NCBI RefSeq assembly: GCF_003473545.1
Contig: NZ_QUCM01000029.1
Span: 1-29,230 of the forward strand
Origin: Clostridium sp. AM22-11AC
GTDB lineage: Bacteria; Bacillota; Clostridia; Lachnospirales; Lachnospiraceae
Direction of reading: 5' to 3'
DNA: 29,230 nucleotides
Shown here: one piece after another, positions 29,229 through 29,230 of the stretch
How positions within the stretch are numbered: position 1 is the stretch's first letter
Layout: the number at the start of each line of letters is the position of its first letter
Program-made: the position numbers and the translations under genes
Notes under the pieces: generated by a model
What the model saw: only the letters and a program-made list of their open reading frames with translations
Database searches by the model: none
What the model was told of the DNA's origin: nothing

Positions 29229-29230
29229 CA

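Noticed and set aside
1..29230. 29-kb transposon bounded by terminal inverted repeats
   Set aside because: The ends match, but no transposase or recombinase is in the window, the genes are mostly housekeeping or metabolic, and the end motif looks like an rrn flank.

Overview
The window looks like one chromosomal contig from an anaerobic gut Firmicute, most likely Lachnospiraceae. The evidence is moderate GC, AGGAGG-type ribosome binding sites, sigma-A promoters, a CitMHS/citrate lyase set, meso-diaminopimelate dehydrogenase, a DUF624/LplBC-type sugar ABC set and a CTC-type ribosomal protein L25. No tRNA, rRNA gene or CRISPR array was seen. Both ends carry the same two sequence blocks (20 bp and 12 bp, 15 bp apart) in inverted orientation. 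They resemble rRNA-operon spacer or leader sequence, so the contig probably stops at two rrn copies.

Layout. (1) 63-6066, minus: ddh, a molybdopterin oxidoreductase, a DUF1576 membrane protein, an HD phosphohydrolase, a flavodoxin-like protein and a Gx-transporter-type membrane protein, tightly spaced. A strong promoter and an approximately 176-nt structured leader lie upstream of ddh. (2) 6451-9286, minus: a DctPQM TRAP transporter operon with an intrinsic terminator. (3) 9645-12699, minus: MATE exporter, citC (citrate lyase ligase) and nth (endonuclease III). (4) 12942-20387: a citrate module with the transporter citM, an OmpR-type response regulator, a divergent hybrid histidine kinase, and citDEF. 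(5) 20578-22484, minus: remnant of a prophage lysis module (5'-truncated structural gene, holin, lysozyme). Inside it is an apparent Fst/par-like type I toxin-antitoxin locus. (6) 22567-25882: a frameshifted lipoprotein gene, two sugar ABC permeases without an intact solute-binding protein, and a divergent DUF624 gene. (7) 26101-29125: rplY (L25/CTC), two poorly characterised proteins and a metallophosphoesterase.

How the genes work together. CitM imports citrate, CitC acetylates and activates the lyase, and CitDEF cleaves citrate to acetate and oxaloacetate. citM and citDEF share a 30-bp upstream element (24/30 identical). In both promoters it sits exactly 4 bp upstream of a -35 with 17-bp spacing. 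This is strong internal evidence for a small regulon, probably controlled by the two-component system encoded between them. The kinase carries a C-terminal receiver whose phospho-acceptor Asp is replaced by Glu.

The most exciting locus is 21019-21313. A 28-codon hydrophobic peptide ending in a KWLD motif faces a convergent small RNA of about 70 nt. Both run into one bidirectional terminator. Direct repeats make the small RNA complementary to the peptide's ribosome-binding and start region. This is the architecture of the pAD1 par (fst/RNAII) system.
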